From Biscogniauxia marginata (lineage: Eukaryota > Ascomycota > Sordariomycetes > Xylariales > Xylariaceae): 64,000 nucleotides of DNA. Positions 24,028-37,345 of the stretch are shown here, one piece after another. How positions within the stretch are numbered: position 1 is the first letter of the stretch; each line of letters begins with the position of its first letter. Made by a program: the position numbers and the translations under genes. The DNA lies in the NCBI GenBank assembly GCA_022695795.1, contig MU404141.1:1-64000 (forward strand), written 5' to 3'. Under the pieces are notes generated by a model. It was not told where the DNA came from. It did no database searches and worked only from the letters and a program-made list of their open reading frames with translations.

Positions 24028-27000
24028 TTTTGATAGCTCTTTAATTAATACTTGATATTGGTTTAAGAGGAGGGACTTTTAGTTAAATAGCCTTAGAATA
24101 AGTATGCCCCTTAAAATTAAAGGGTAACAAAAAAAGAAATAAATAAAAGAATAATAATTAATAAGCTTTTAAACGAAAGCTTTAGATTTTTTTACGGTAT
24201 AATAAAAAGGTTTAGAAGAATTAATATAAGAGTTAATTATAGTTGTAATTAAAGAAGAGTTATAAAAGGATACTTTAGAAGCTTAGTAAAAAGAAGCGTT
24301 TAAAAAAAAGAAAAAGAGGAGGAAAAAACACCTAAAAAAGAAAATAAATAAGCAAAATAATCATTACTTTTTAGAGATAAATAACTGAAATCCCTTTTAA
24401 ATAATAGTGACTTTAATAATTTAGACGACGAAAACAATATGATAACCTTTAATATGAAGAGTTTTAAATTAATTACATTTAGTAGATATAATAGGTTAAG
24501 CGATTTAGAAGGATTTTTAATTTAGGCCGGAACCTATTTACGATTCTATTATAAAACGATTATTATTAAGAAATAAAGGGTTTTTACGGTATTTTAACTC
24601 TTTGCCGGAACTGCTTTAATCTGGTTTTAATTAGTGTTAAAAATCATTTAAAAAACGGATTAAACGTTTAAGAAAATATAAAGAAAGTCTTTAAGGATTA
24701 TAAGGAGTTTGAAAAACAATTTAGGTCTATATTTAGTAATTTAATTCTTAAGTAATAAGCCGAAGCTCGATTTTATAAATTACGATAAAATAAAAAGGCT
24801 TTAAACTATGTTATTAAGTTTAAAAAACTCGTAAGCTAGTTATAATTATTTATCGAGAGTTTGTATTACTTGTTTTATTAAGGATTAAAAGACTATATAA
24901 AGGATAAGTTATATAAAATAAACCTATATAAAGAAAGGAACTTAGGAAAGTTTAATAACTACGTTATAATAGCAATTGCTATTAATAACGAAAACTTCAA
25001 ACGATACTTTAAAAAGAAAAAAACGGTATAACGAAAGAATGACGATTAACTAAAAAGAGGAAACTATAAAAGCGGTGCTGGAACTAAAAAAAGCATTAAA
25101 ACTAAATTAAACCTTATTAAAATTAACGCTGTTTAAAAGGAATAAAAGAAACGAGATAAATTAATTATTAAATGTTTTAATTGTAAAAAAAAAAGACATT
25201 ATAAAAACGAGTGTCGAAGTCCGAAGAAACAGGAACTAAGAATAAGAGGGATTCCTTAACCCGAGAAAAGAACTTTTAAAGCGAGAATTCATTTCGAAAA
25301 TAATAAAGAGGTAAATTAAGTGTTTATTATTACTATTATTAAAATAAAGAAAAATAAAGAAGTCTTTATAAAAGAAGTTTATAAATATTATTAGGTTAAT
25401 TATAAAAATTATTTAAAGGACGATTATTTATACTTGGGATATTTTATATTAAAATAAGTTAAATAAGGATATAACGAAAACGAATTACCGTATAAGTATA
25501 ATAATTATAAACTAAGATATAACTTAGGAATTAAGTTAAACTATAATAAGTTATATTAAAGTTATTATAAAGATAACAAGTGTAAAACCTATTAAGGAAG
25601 AAGTTAGTATAATAACTTGAATTAAAGGTTTTATATAAATGATAGTTGCGATGTTTATTAGAACTTAAGGGAATATGTATCGTTATATTAAAGTTTTTAT
25701 ATTAATAATGTTTATTAAGTATATAAAAGTTTTAAGGATAAAGCTGGTTATTATTTTTAGGAATTAAAGAGTGATGACATGAAAGAAAATAAGTGTATTT
25801 GTGATAACGTCTCACGATAGTTATATTACTTTAAAGCATGTTATTTTTACTTAAGTTCCGAAAGAAGTAATGAAGTAATTATTAAAGGTTGTATATGTTA
25901 CATTTTAATACTATGTGATATATACGACTTGCTCGAAGCGGGTTTTAAAGAAGACGAAGTTAAGGACGAGTTGTGGGAATTATGGAAGGGACTATATTTT
26001 CTATAATGGCTCGAAGAACGCGTTAAGTATAATATTAGTTTGTTTGACTTAGTAAGAAAGTACTTAATAAAATAATAAGTAAAATTATATGTAATTAAAT
26101 TAGGTTATAAACGAATTGTTAAAGTATACCTTAAAAAAAAGGAGAAGTTTTTAGAAGTTAATATAAATTTATAAAGAAATATCGAATTATTTTTAATAAA
26201 CGAACTTAAGAACTATGTACTTTATTTAAGAATAATTTAAAATCTTAGGAAATTTCGAGTTAATAGAAAAATAAATTTAAGTTATAAAAGGGCTCTCGAA
26301 AAAGAATTAAAGTTTTAATATATAAGATTTTATATAAAAGATAAACCTTTTATTTCTTATTACGTAAAAGATAGTTAAAGGAACTATTTAAATAATGATT
26401 ACTGGAAATACGCTTTTATGAAATCTTAAGAATAGAAGGATATCCGGGTTATAATAACTTAAAGAAACTTAAAGGAGAAAAGGCGTGGAAAACCAAAAAA
26501 CGGTAAAGGCTCTCGCTAGTAAGGCAGTAAGAAGTTATAAATAGCAAGTTTTTATATAAAGTTTAATCGGGATTTAATAATACCATTGTAATTAGAGTTA
26601 AGTATAACGAAAAGAAGTATAAAGCCCTTATAAATTTAGGAGTAAATAAAAGTTATATTTTAGTTAAAATAATTTAAAAAGATAAAATACTATAAATATA
26701 TAAACAAAGTTTATATTAATTATAAAACTTCGAAGGATATATATTTAATTACGAAAATAGCAAAGTGTTGAAAGAAATAGTTCTTTTCTTGGTAACCATT
26801 TAAGGACATTTTAAGTAAGTCATTTTTAATATTATATATATATTAGGTCACGATATAATATTAAGAATGAATTGGTTTAGAAAAAGTAATTCACGAATAA
26901 ATTTCGAGATAAATACGCTTTATTAGGATTAAAAATAAGAGGAGTTAATTATTACGGGTTACGAGATAAGTACCGTAAGTAACTCTAGAGAAACGAATAT

Positions 27001-29050
27001 AAAAACGAAATATATTACTTATATGATTTAAGTAATCAAGCCTAAAGATTTAACGAAAAGAGTATTACGTAAGTATTTTCGTTTTTATAAATTGTTTAGA
27101 AATAAAACAAAAAAAGAATTATTAAAATATAATTAATAGAATTATTAGATTTATTTTAAAGAAGGAAAGTAGTTAAAATTGTTTTTAGTATATTTTATAA
27201 ATCAAGAAAAATAAAGAGCATTATAAAAAGGAATTTAAAAAGATTTTAATAAAAGATATATTTAAGAATTAAAGTTCTCGTTAAAATACCTGGTAATTAT
27301 GGTATTTAAAGTTAATAAAGACGGAAAATAACGTGTTAATGAAAAAGGAAATCTAGTGTAGCGACGAGTAATTAACTACCGATATCTTAATGAAATAACT
27401 AAGAAAAACGGATACTTATTACTATTAATGAAACTTATAAAAGAATAAATTAGTAAAGCTTAAATCTTTATAGTACTAAACCTTCGTAATGGATATTATA
27501 CAATTAAAATGGCTAAAGAACACGAATAATATACCGTATTTAAAACGATATATGGATATTATAAATATAAGGTTATGTTATTTAGATTTATTAACGCACT
27601 TGTTACATTTTAATATATAATTATAACGATTCTTTATAAGTTTTTAAATAAATTTATATTTGTTTATTTAAACGATATACTAATTTATTTAAAAAGCGAG
27701 AAGGAATATAAAGAACATGTAAAACAAGTGTTAAAAGCCCTGGAAAAAGTAAATCTACTTATTTATTTAACTAAAAATAAATAGCATGTTAAAAAACTAA
27801 ATTATTTAGGATTTATAATAAGTCTAGGAGAAATTCGCATTTAAAAAAGGAAAATAATAATAGTTAAGGATTAATTAAAACTTAAAAGTGTTATAAATGT
27901 ATACATATTTTTTGGCTTTATTAATTACGTTAAATAACTTATTAAAGATTTCGGGCGTATTATTAAACCATTAATGGAATTAATTACTTTAGCGAAAATA
28001 AGAAAGGATTTCTATTTCACTAAAGAAGCTAAGTAGGCTTTTTAGCAACTAAAAAAGGTTGTAACTAATAAGGTTATATATAAACTTCTAAACGAAAATA
28101 AAAGGAAACGACTAAAGACAAACGCTTTAAATTTCGCTATTAAAACAGTTTTAAAGCAATTAAAAGATAATAAGAAATGGTATCTAGTCGCGTATCTCTT
28201 TAAAGCACTATATAGTGCTAAATTAAATTATTAGATTTATAATAAGGAACTATTAGTAGTTATTAAAGCATTAAAGAAATAAGAACTATAGCTTAGCGGA
28301 ATTAAAGAACCTATCGATATTTATTTAAATTATAAAAACTTTATACGATTTATGATAATATAAACGCTTAATTAAAGACACGAGCGTTGAATGATTTTCT
28401 TGTTTAAGTTTAATTTTAAAATTTAACATATTAAGGAAAAAGAAAATATTTAAGTAGATTTTCTTAGTAGAAAGGGAGATTATGAATTAAAAATCAATAA
28501 AAAAGATGTTTAAATATTTAAATAACAAAATAACTAATTAGTTATATTAATTTATATGCGAATTAATATAGGAAATTAAAAATAACGGTTTAAGGAAAAT
28601 TATAATTAAAAGGAAAAATAATTATAGTTTTAATAAGGATTTAACAACGAAATTTTTTTATATAAAGAAAAGGTATACGTATTAAAACGAGTATAAGACG
28701 AATTTGTTAAAGAATTTCACGAATATTCTCTATATAGCTATCAAGGGATTTTTAAAATAATAAAACGACTTTAAGAAGAATTCGACTTTTTAGGAATATA
28801 ATAAATAGTTAAAAGAATTATGAAGAATTATAATATAAACTATATAAATTATTATAGTTAACTTAAATACTTAATAAAGCGTGGTATATAATTATATAGG
28901 ATTTCGTAATGAAACTCTTAAAGTTAAAAGATTTTATTATAGAAATACTTTATAATAATATATGGGTAATCGTTAATAAATTTACGAAATATGCCTATTT
29001 CTTATTATTTAACGAATTAAGTATAGTAAAACAATTAGCCTTTAATTTTT
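24028..29050 (+). pseudogene. B: gag-pol first part (degenerate)
   Basis: Gag begins after a leader that corresponds to TAATAGCTCCTTAATCAGTG in less mutated copies. The order gag, zinc knuckle, protease region, RT, RNase H, integrase N-terminus is typical of Ty3/Gypsy. Stops occupy Gln/Trp positions and the catalytic Asp of YLDD is Asn. It continues after element C at 35295. Confidence 0.88.
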
Positions 29051-29512
29051 TGTGACGAACCTCCCTGTGTATTCCTAGTCAGCTGACTTGACAGGTGAAT
29101 ACGTACTAGGTTTTCTTGATTTAAAGGTAATAGTGGGTTGAGATTAGTTCAATTAATTCACAATGTTATATTTGTTAGAGAGGTTTCAAGGTACTCTCAT
29201 TATAGTATTAAAGAGTGACTATAGTCTTAGATTAATAGCTAAAGAACGAATAACTAGATATATAAGAAATCCCCTTCTTTTTATACTTATTCTCTTTAAT
29301 ACACATTCCCTTTTTACACTAATTGTTATATAAATAAAGTTTATCCGGATCTAAGATTAACTCAGATCCCATTTAATGTGATTTAAAAGTAATTTAAATC
29401 ACATTACGTAACGTCTTATTATGTTCTAAAAAGAACCGTTTTATATTCACATTCGTGGTTCATGTCTTAACACCTTTATAAGAAATCCCTTTAACATAGT
29501 TAATTCGTAACA
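29051..29512 (-). repeat. 3' LTR of element C
   Basis: 462 bp, TGTGACGAACC to TTCGTAACA as written on the plus strand. It contains the palindrome AGTCAGCTGACT. Confidence 0.92.
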
Positions 29513-29801
29513 CTATTTCTTTTCTTTTAAAATCTTTATTCTAAAGATTCCCTTTAGTAAATTCATTTTATTTATTACTTTTAATATATCGGGAGTTTTC
29601 AAGTTTATTACAAAGTCTTGTAAAAATTAACGTAAATCTCGCGATACTATTATTTCGTTTATTCGTCTTACTAGTTATAAAATGTTCCTTTGTTTTTATT
29701 ATTTTTAAATTAACTCTTTTTACTTTATAGTTTTAAAGTTTAAAACCTACTTTATTTATACCGCTAAGGTCCGAAGTCATTATAATGGTAATAGTATTAC
29801 G

Positions 29802-30235
29802 ATGTCTAACTTGTTTAACATTATTCGCGAGCAGGAAAAGCTCGCCGCGAAGCGTCGTCGTGCCGAGAAGGAATTTCAGGCGCTAGCGGGGCGAATAATC
29901 CATATATATAAACAAGAGGAGTTCCTAAGAAAGCGGGGCCTTAAGATATTAAAACGAGGTTTATTATTTATTAAAAAGTTAAAAAAATAAAAATATATAA
30001 AGGTAAAACAAAAGCGTCTCGTTATAAAATGGTAATAAATAAAAAACTCGATACGTTAATTTGAGTTCGAGTTAAACGTTTTTATTTTCGAGGCCGCCCT
30101 TTTTTTCGACTTATTTTTTCTAGGTTAAGATCTTAACTTTTAAGCCTTTTTAGCCGATCCGGGTTTTGTCGATAAAAGCTCGCAAGTTCTTTCGTTAGAT
30201 TTTTTAGGTGTTTAAAAGGTTTTTAAGTGTTCTCC
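29802..30235 (+). pseudogene. C: antisense coiled-coil ORF
   Basis: This frame lies on the strand opposite to gag-pol, between chromodomain and 3' LTR. The first 62 codons are open and highly charged (REQEKLAAKRRRAEKEF), a likely coiled coil, followed by EEFLRKRGLKILKRG. Beyond the first stop the frame continues with DPGFVDKSSQVLSLDF. D carries a homologous frame (50784-51425) with FFKQKGLKILQRG, and B has the matching C-terminal part. Stops are at former Gln/Trp codons. Confidence 0.6.
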
Positions 30236-30239
30236 TTAA

Positions 30240-33200
30240 GTAGGTAATCTTCCCATTTAACAAGATATTGCAGTTAACTTCCGACTTGTTTTAAATCCAG
30301 TATTTTTTTTATTTCGTACTTATTAGGGTTTTCTTTAAATTCTAGTTAATTTTCTAGTATAGCGTTATTTAGTGCTGGTTTTAAGAGCGAAATATGAAAT
30401 ACAAAATATATTTTAAATCTTTTTAGTAATACTAGTTTATAGTTGATTTTCGAAATAACCTTTTTAATTTTATATGGTTTTAATTTCTTAAATTTAAGTT
30501 TTTCGTTAAGTCGCTTTGTTTTAATTTAAGGTGTTTTTAATGTTACGCCTTGTCGTTAGCGGAATAAGTAAACTATGTTTCCTCTTTTAAAGATTGGTCC
30601 TTTAATTCTTTTTTTATTATAGTACTTTGTTATTTTATCTTAAATGAATTGTAATTCTTTTTATAGCCGTTATTGTACTACTTAAACTTTTTTAAATAGC
30701 ACTTCTACTCTCGGGGCCTCTATTTCGACTCCTGGTGCTTTTATGAGTTTGATTAGTTGTTTTTAGATTTCCGCTTTTTGTTTATACACTACCTTATATA
30801 GTGATATTTTTATGTTTTCGTTAATCGATATATTATATACTATTTAAGTTATTAGTAGCAACTTTACTTAGTTATTTATTTCCCAGTTAATATAACTTCG
30901 TAAATATTGTTTTATTATTTAGTTTAGTCTTTTTGTTTACCCGTTTATTTAAGGGTAATACGTTATAAACAATTTTTGTTTAATTCCTATTCGTTTTATT
31001 AAGCTGGTCCAAAATTTTAACGTAAATAATTTATCTTTATTTAAAACAACACGTTTTAATAGCCCATATTTGTTAACGTACTTTCTCAAGAAATTAAAAG
31101 CCAATTATTTTACTATGCTTAATTCGTTGAATAATAAGAAGTAGGCATATTTCGTGAGTCTATTAACGATTACCTATATACTGTTATAATATACTCCTAT
31201 AATAAGATCTTTTAACTTTAGGAGTTTTATTACGAAGTTTCATATAATTATATATTATGCTTTATTAGGTATTTGGGTTAGTTATAATAATTTATATGGT
31301 TTATGTCGTAATGCTTTAGCCTTATTATAAATGTTATAATTTTTCATAATTCTTTTAACTATTTGTCATATTTTTAGAAAGTCGAATTCTTCTTAAAGTC
31401 GTTTTATTGTTTTGAAAATCCTTTGGTGGCCGTGTAGAGGATATTTGTGAAATTCTTTAACGAATTCGTTCTATATTTATTCTAGTATATATACCTTTTC
31501 TTTATATAAGAGAAGTTTATCGTTAGATCCTTGTTAAGATTATAATTGTTTTTCCTTTTAACTGTAATTTTCTTTAAAACGTTGTTTCTAGTTTCTTATG
31601 TTAATTCGTATATAAGTTAATATAATTAATTCGTTTTTTTGTTGCTTAAACATCTAGATATCTTTTTTGTTGATTTTTAATTCATAATCTCTCTTTTTAT
31701 TAAGAAGATCTATTTAGATATTTTCTTTTCTTTTAATGTGCTAGATTTTAAAATTGAATTTAAATAGGAAAATCATTTAATGTTTATGTCTTTAATTAAG
31801 CGTTTGTGTTATTATGAATCGTATAAGGTTTTTATGGTTTAAATAAATATTAATAGGTTCTTTAGTTCTACTAAGCTATAGTTCTTATTTCTTTAGTGCT
31901 TTAATAACTATTAATAGTTCCTTATTATAGATCTAATAGTTTAATTTAGCACTATATAGTGCTTTAAAGAGATACGCGACTAGATACCATTTCTTATTAT
32001 CTTTTAATTGCTTTAAAACTGTTTTAATAGCGAAATTTAAAGCGTTTGTCTTTAGTCGTTTCCTTTTATTTTCGTTTAGAAGTTTATATATAACCTTATT
32101 AGTTATAACCTTTTTTAGTTACTAAAAAGCCTACTTAGCTTCTTTAATGAAATAAAAAGCCTTTCTTGTTTTTGCTAAGGTAATTAGTTCCGTTAATGGT
32201 TTAGCAATACGCCTAAAATCTTTAATAAGTTATTTAACATAATTAACAAAGCCAAGAAATATATATACTTTTATAACACTTTTAGGTTTTAACTAATCTT
32301 TAATTATTGCTATTTTTCCTTTTTAAATGCGGATTTCTCCTATACTTATTATAAACCCTAAATAGTTTAGTTTTTTGACATGTTATTTACTTTTAATCGA
32401 ATAAACAAGTAGGTTCGCCTCTTCCAAGGCTTTTAACACTTGCTTTATATGTTTTTTATGCTCTTTCTCGTTTTCTAAGTAAATTAGTATATCGTTTAAA
32501 TAAACGAATACAAATTTATCTAGAAATTTGCGAAGAACTATTATAATTATATGTTAAAATGTAGCGGGTGTGTTAATAAGTTCAAATGGCATAACTTTAT
32601 ATTTATAATGTTTATATATTGTTCGAAAGGCTATATATTATTCGTGTTTTTTGGTTATTTTAATTATATAATATTTATTACGAAGGTTTAGTGTTATAAA
32701 GATTTAAGCTTTATTGATTTGTCTTTTTATGAGTTTCATTAGTGGTAATAAGTACCTGTTTTTCTTGGTTATTTTATTAAGGTGTCGGTAGTTAATTACT
32801 CGTCGCTATATTAGGGTTTTTTTTTTATCGATATGTTATTTCCCGTTTTTGTCGATTTTAGGTACCATAATTGCCGGGTATCTTAACGAGGATTTTAATT
32901 CTCGAATATATCCTTTATTAAGATCCTTTTAAATTCCTTTTTATAGTGCTTTTTGTTTTTCCTGGTTTATAAGATATACTAAGAATAATTTTAGTTATTT
33001 TTTTTTAAAGTAAATCTAGTAATCCCATTAGTTATGTTTTAGTAATTCTTTTTTTATTTTATCTCTAAATAATTTATGGAAACGGAGGTACTCGCGTGAT
33101 ACTTTTTTCGTTAAATTTTCAAGCTTAGTTACTTAAATTATATAAGTAATATATTTCGTTTTTACATTTATTTCTCTGGAGTTACTTGCGGTATTTATCT

Positions 33201-34827
33201 CGTAACCCATAATGGTTAACTCCTCTTGTTTTTAATCTTAATAAAGTGTGTTTATCTCGAAATTTATTTATGGATTACTTTTTTTAAGCTAATTCATTCT
33301 CAAAATTATATCGTGATTTAATATATATATAATGTTAAAAATGACTTATTTAAGATGTCTTTAAATAGTTACCGAGAAAGGAATTATTTTTCTTAACACT
33401 TTACTATTCTCGTAATTAAATATGTTTTTTTTAAAGTTTTATAACCTATATAAACTTTGTTTATATACTTATAATATTTTGTTTTTCTGGGTTACTTTTA
33501 TTAAAATATAGCTTTTATTTGCTCCTGAATTTATTAAGGCTTTATACTTCCTTTTATTATACTTGACTCTAGTTATAATAATATTATTAAGTCCCGACTG
33601 GATTTCATATAAAGACTTGCTATTTATAACTTCTCGTTGCTTTATTAGCGAGAGCCTTTGCCGTTTTTTGGTTTTTTACGTCTCTTCTTTTTTGGTTTTT
33701 TTTTAGTTGTTATAACCCGAATGTCCTTTTATTCTTAGGCTTTTATAAAAGCGTGTTTCTAGCAATCATTACTTAGATAATTTCTTTAATTACCCTTTAC
33801 GTAATAAGAAATAAAAGGTTTATTTTTTATATAAAACCTTATATATTAAAACTTTAATTCTTTTTCGAGAGCCTTTTTATAACTTAAGTTTATTTTATTA
33901 ACTCGGAATTTCTTAAAGTTCTAAATTATCCTCGAATAAAATGAATAATTCTTGAGTTTACTTATTAAGGGTATTTTAATGTCTCCTTTTAAGTTCATAT
34001 TAATTTCTAGAAGCTTTCCTCTTTTTTTAAGGTATGCTTTAATAATTCGTTTATAGCCTTATTTAGTTGCACGTATTTTCGCTTGTTACTTTATTAAGTG
34101 TTTTTTTATAAAGCCGAATAAATTAATGTCGTATTTAATTCGTTTTTCGAGCCATTATAAAAGATGTAGTTCTTTTTATAATTTTTATAATTCTTCTTTA
34201 ATCTCGTCTTTTTCGAAACCTGCTCCAAGTAAGTCGTGTACGTCGCATAGTATTAAGATGTAATATATATAACCCTTGGTAATTATTTCGTTACTTCTTT
34301 CGGAATTAAAGTGAAGATAATATGCTTTAAAGTAATGTGGCTATCGTGGGATGTTGTCGTAAATGCACTTATTTTCTTTTGTGTTATTATCCTCTAGTTC
34401 TTAAGGATAATAACCAGCTCCATCCTTAGAACTTTTGTGTATTTAACAGGCGTCGTTAATGTAAAAGCTCTAATGTAACGATGCATATTCCTTTAAGCTT
34501 TAATAAACATTACAGTTATCATCTGTGCAAAACCTCCAATTCAGGCTATTATGCTGGCTTTTTCCCTAATGGGTTTCGTATTTGTCGTTGGGGTCGCTAT
34601 CGTTTGAGGGTGGTTACTTGTCTCTAGGAGGTAGGGGTTGTCTTGCCTATTTGTCTTCTTCTTTAAGTATTTCTTCCTCCTCCTCTTTTTCTTCCTCAGA
34701 TGGTTTTTCTACTTATTTCTTTTTTTGTTACCCTCTAGTCTTAAGGGGTATGCTTGTCCTGGGACTGTTTAATTGAAAGTCCCTCCTCTTGAACCAATGT
34801 TAAGCACTGATTAAGGAGCTATTAAAA
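30240..34827 (-). pseudogene. C: pol with gag remnant (degenerate)
   Basis: Reading downward from 34827: leader, short gag remnant (serine-rich on the plus strand at 34.6-34.75 kb is a shadow), protease region, RT (about 32.3-33.2 kb), RNase H (about 31.9-32.1 kb), integrase (about 30.9-31.5 kb) and chromodomain region (about 30.3 kb). RIP-type stops are throughout. Confidence 0.85.
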
Positions 34828-35289
34828 TGTAACGAACCTCCTTATGTATTCCTAGTTAGCTAACTTGATAAGTAAGTACGTATTAGGTTTTCTTAATTTA
34901 AAGGTAATAGTGGGTTAAGATTAATTTAATTAATTTATAATATTATGTTCGTTAAAGAGGTTTTAAAGTATTTTTATTATAGTATTAAAAAGTGATTATA
35001 GTTTTAAATTAATAGTTAAAGAACGAATAACTAAATACATGAGAAATCCCCTTTTTTTTATACTTATTCTCTTTAATACATATTCCCTTTTTACACTAAT
35101 TATTGTATAAGTAGAGTCTGTCTAGATTTGAGATTAACTTAGATCTCATTTAATATGATTTGAGAGTAATTTAGATCACATCATGTGACGTTTTATTATG
35201 TTCTAAAAAGGACTGTCCTATACTTACATTCGTGGTCCGTGTTTTAACACCCTTGTAGGAAATCCCTTTAACATAGTTGGTTCGTAACA
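34828..35289 (-). repeat. 5' LTR of element C
   Basis: 462 bp, TGTAACGAACC to TTCGTAACA. Equal in length to the 3' LTR. Confidence 0.92.
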
Positions 35290-35294
35290 TTTTT

Positions 35295-36220
35295 TAAGAG
35301 AATATGTTAATAAATATAGATTATTAAAACACATTATTTTAAATAAAGATAAGTTATTTACTTTAAAGTTTTAAATAAATTTAATAAAATGAATAAAAGT
35401 TAAATAAAAATTGTTTATAATGTATTACTTTTAAATAAATAAATAAATAGAAAAATTAAATTAAATAATAGAATAATATTTATAAAGTTATGTTAATTAG
35501 AAAATGAATAATTAGGTAGAATTACTATTAATAACCTAAATAATATATAATACTTTAGTTAATAAGGATATAAAGATGTTATTATATGAGGTAGTGTATA
35601 AATAAAGGGCGGAAGTTTAAAAACAATTGATTAAACTCACGAAAGCACTAGGAGTTGAAATAAAGACCTCAAGAGTAAAGGTATTATTCGAAAAGGTTTA
35701 GGTAGTATAATAATAGCTATAAAAAGAGTTATAATTCATTTAGGATAAAATGATAAAGTATTATAATAAAAAAAGAATTAAGGGATTAATTTTTAAGAAA
35801 AGAGATATGGTTTATTTACTTCGTTAATAATAAGGCGTAATATTAAAAACACTTTAAATTAAAATAAAACGACTTAGCGAAAAACTTAAGTTTAAGAAAT
35901 TGGGATTATATAGGATTAAAAAGGTTATTTTAAAAGTTAATTATAAATTAGTATTATTAAAAGGATTTAGAATATATTTTATATTTTATATTTCGCTTTT
36001 AGAATTAATATTAAATAACGTTATATTAGAAAACTAATTAAAATTTGAGGAAAACCCTAATAAGTATGAAGTAGAAAAGATATTAAATTTAAAACGGGTT
36101 GGAGGTTAATTGTAGTATTTTGTTAAGTAGGAGGGTTATTTATTAAAAAAGAACATTTAGGAACTATTTAAATACTTAAAGAATTTAGTGGATAAACTTG
36201 TAAGTTTTTATTGCTAGAAC
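35295..36220 (+). pseudogene. B: integrase C-terminus and chromodomain
   Basis: Coding of B resumes after C. The chromodomain (about 36058-36200) reads KYEVEKILNLKRVGG, then YFVKQEGY and a degenerate NTWEP-like block. Chromodomains direct integration to methylated-histone heterochromatin, which fits the nested arrangement. Confidence 0.8.
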
Positions 36221-36900
36221 CTGGATCGACTGGGAAGGAGAGACTCGGGTTTAATTAAGACCAGTTAAAAGAAGGGAAAACCTCCGAAATAAGCACGCTT
36301 TACCTAGATATAAGTTAACGTAGCGATTTCTTTATGTTTTATTACTTTTTAAGAAGACATTGTTGTTTAATTATAATACGTTTTTATTTTTTTAACTCTT
36401 TTAAATTTTAATAATCACGACGAATTATTTCTATTTTATGTTTTTTAAGGAAGTTCTATTATTTTTATAAATAAATTAAATAAGAAATAATTATTTATAT
36501 TTCTTTTTATTAACACTTTAACTCGTTTTAGTGTTTTTGTTAAAGCTTTAATAAAAGCCTCTTCGTTATTAGTTTTTTCTTATTTAAACGTTTTTTTTTA
36601 CGTGAAATGTTTTGTATAAATAAAAGAGATGTTTCGTTACCTCCGTAATTGCGGTTGTTAATCTCTAGGTATTCCTTATACTAGGAATAGCTCTTTACCA
36701 TTTTGCACCCTAGTCCCTTTTCGATATAATGGTTATAAAGCATAACTTTAAAACTAAATAAGGAAATAGTTATAATGTTGTTTTTTTAGTAGTTTATAAA
36801 CGATTTTTTTTTCCCCGGTAAAAAAGAGTTCTTTTAAATACCACGATTAAATATAATGGTAGAGAAAAGAAATAAGGTTGGTTTTTAAGATAAAAATAAT
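36220..36900 (-). pseudogene. B: antisense ORF remnant
   Basis: The minus strand preserves KRIIIKQQCLLKK and VLISEVFPSFNW, matching KRVVIKQQRLFEE and VLASEVFPFFDW of element D. Stops are at former Gln codons. The position between chromodomain and 3' LTR is the same as in C and D. Confidence 0.5.
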
Positions 36901-36915
36901 AAAGACGGGAAATAG

Positions 36916-37340
36916 TGTTATAAATTAAAAATTAGTTTTATTTTTAGACGTTATTACGTGTTAATTACGTGACTTTTATCCTTATTATTTGTTATTATAA
37001 AGAAATAATTAAAAGAAAATATATATATTATTTATCGGGGTTAATAAATAATACGAAGAGCTAGGAAGTGCGCTAGATATAGTTTTAAGAGATATTTATA
37101 TAAATAGGTTAAGATCTTTTTATGTATTTAATTACTCTTTTTAGTTCTTTAACTATTAACTTAAAACTATAATCACTTTTTAATACTATAGTGAAAATAC
37201 CTTGAAACCTCTTTAACGAACATAATGTTATGAATTAATCGAACTAATTTCAACCTATTATTACTTTTAAATTAAGAAAACCTAATACGTGCTCACCTGT
37301 GAAGTTAATTAACTAGGAATACATAGGGAGGTTCGTCACA
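36916..37340 (+). repeat. 3' LTR of element B
   Basis: 425 bp, ending GGTTCGTCACA, followed by target duplication AATAA. Confidence 0.93.
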
Positions 37341-37345
37341 AATAA

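Larger units (their letters stand above)
29051..35289 (-). mobile_element. Ty3/Gypsy element C, gag-deleted (nested in B)
   Basis: 6239 bp with 462-bp LTRs at both ends, coding on the minus strand. RT box near 32490 reads VFVYLNDILIYL; RNase H and integrase follow toward 31.0 kb. Compared with D it lacks about 1.16 kb of gag (junction near 34590) and about 0.16 kb of leader (near 34710). It therefore resembles a deletion derivative that would have depended on a helper for capsid. It is less RIP-mutated than A. Confidence 0.92.
29046..35294. repeat. Target duplication TTTTT of element C
   Basis: TTTTT at 29046-29050 and 35290-35294 bracket element C inside the integrase of B. The homopolymer makes the exact bases ambiguous, but the continuation of integrase coding across the insertion is clear. 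Confidence 0.75.
23603..37340 (+). mobile_element. Ty3/Gypsy LTR retrotransposon B (nested in A)
   Basis: Inserted in the reverse transcriptase of A with target duplication AATAA (23598-23602 and 37341-37345). LTRs are 425 bp each. Without nested C it is about 7.5 kb. Gag carries an intact CX2CX4HX4C knuckle (CFNCKKKRHYKNEC, about 25170-25215). RT reads FVYLNDILIYLKS (about 27655-27700), RNase H includes KALYSAKLNY (about 28200), and the integrase zinc finger region is at about 28690-28790. C interrupts integrase at 29050. It ends with a chromodomain (about 36058-36200). RIP stops make it inactive. Confidence 0.93.

Noticed and set aside
34582..34776. Serine-rich 64-codon plus frame in element C
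   Set aside because: It is the complement of the gag remnant of C; not an independent gene.
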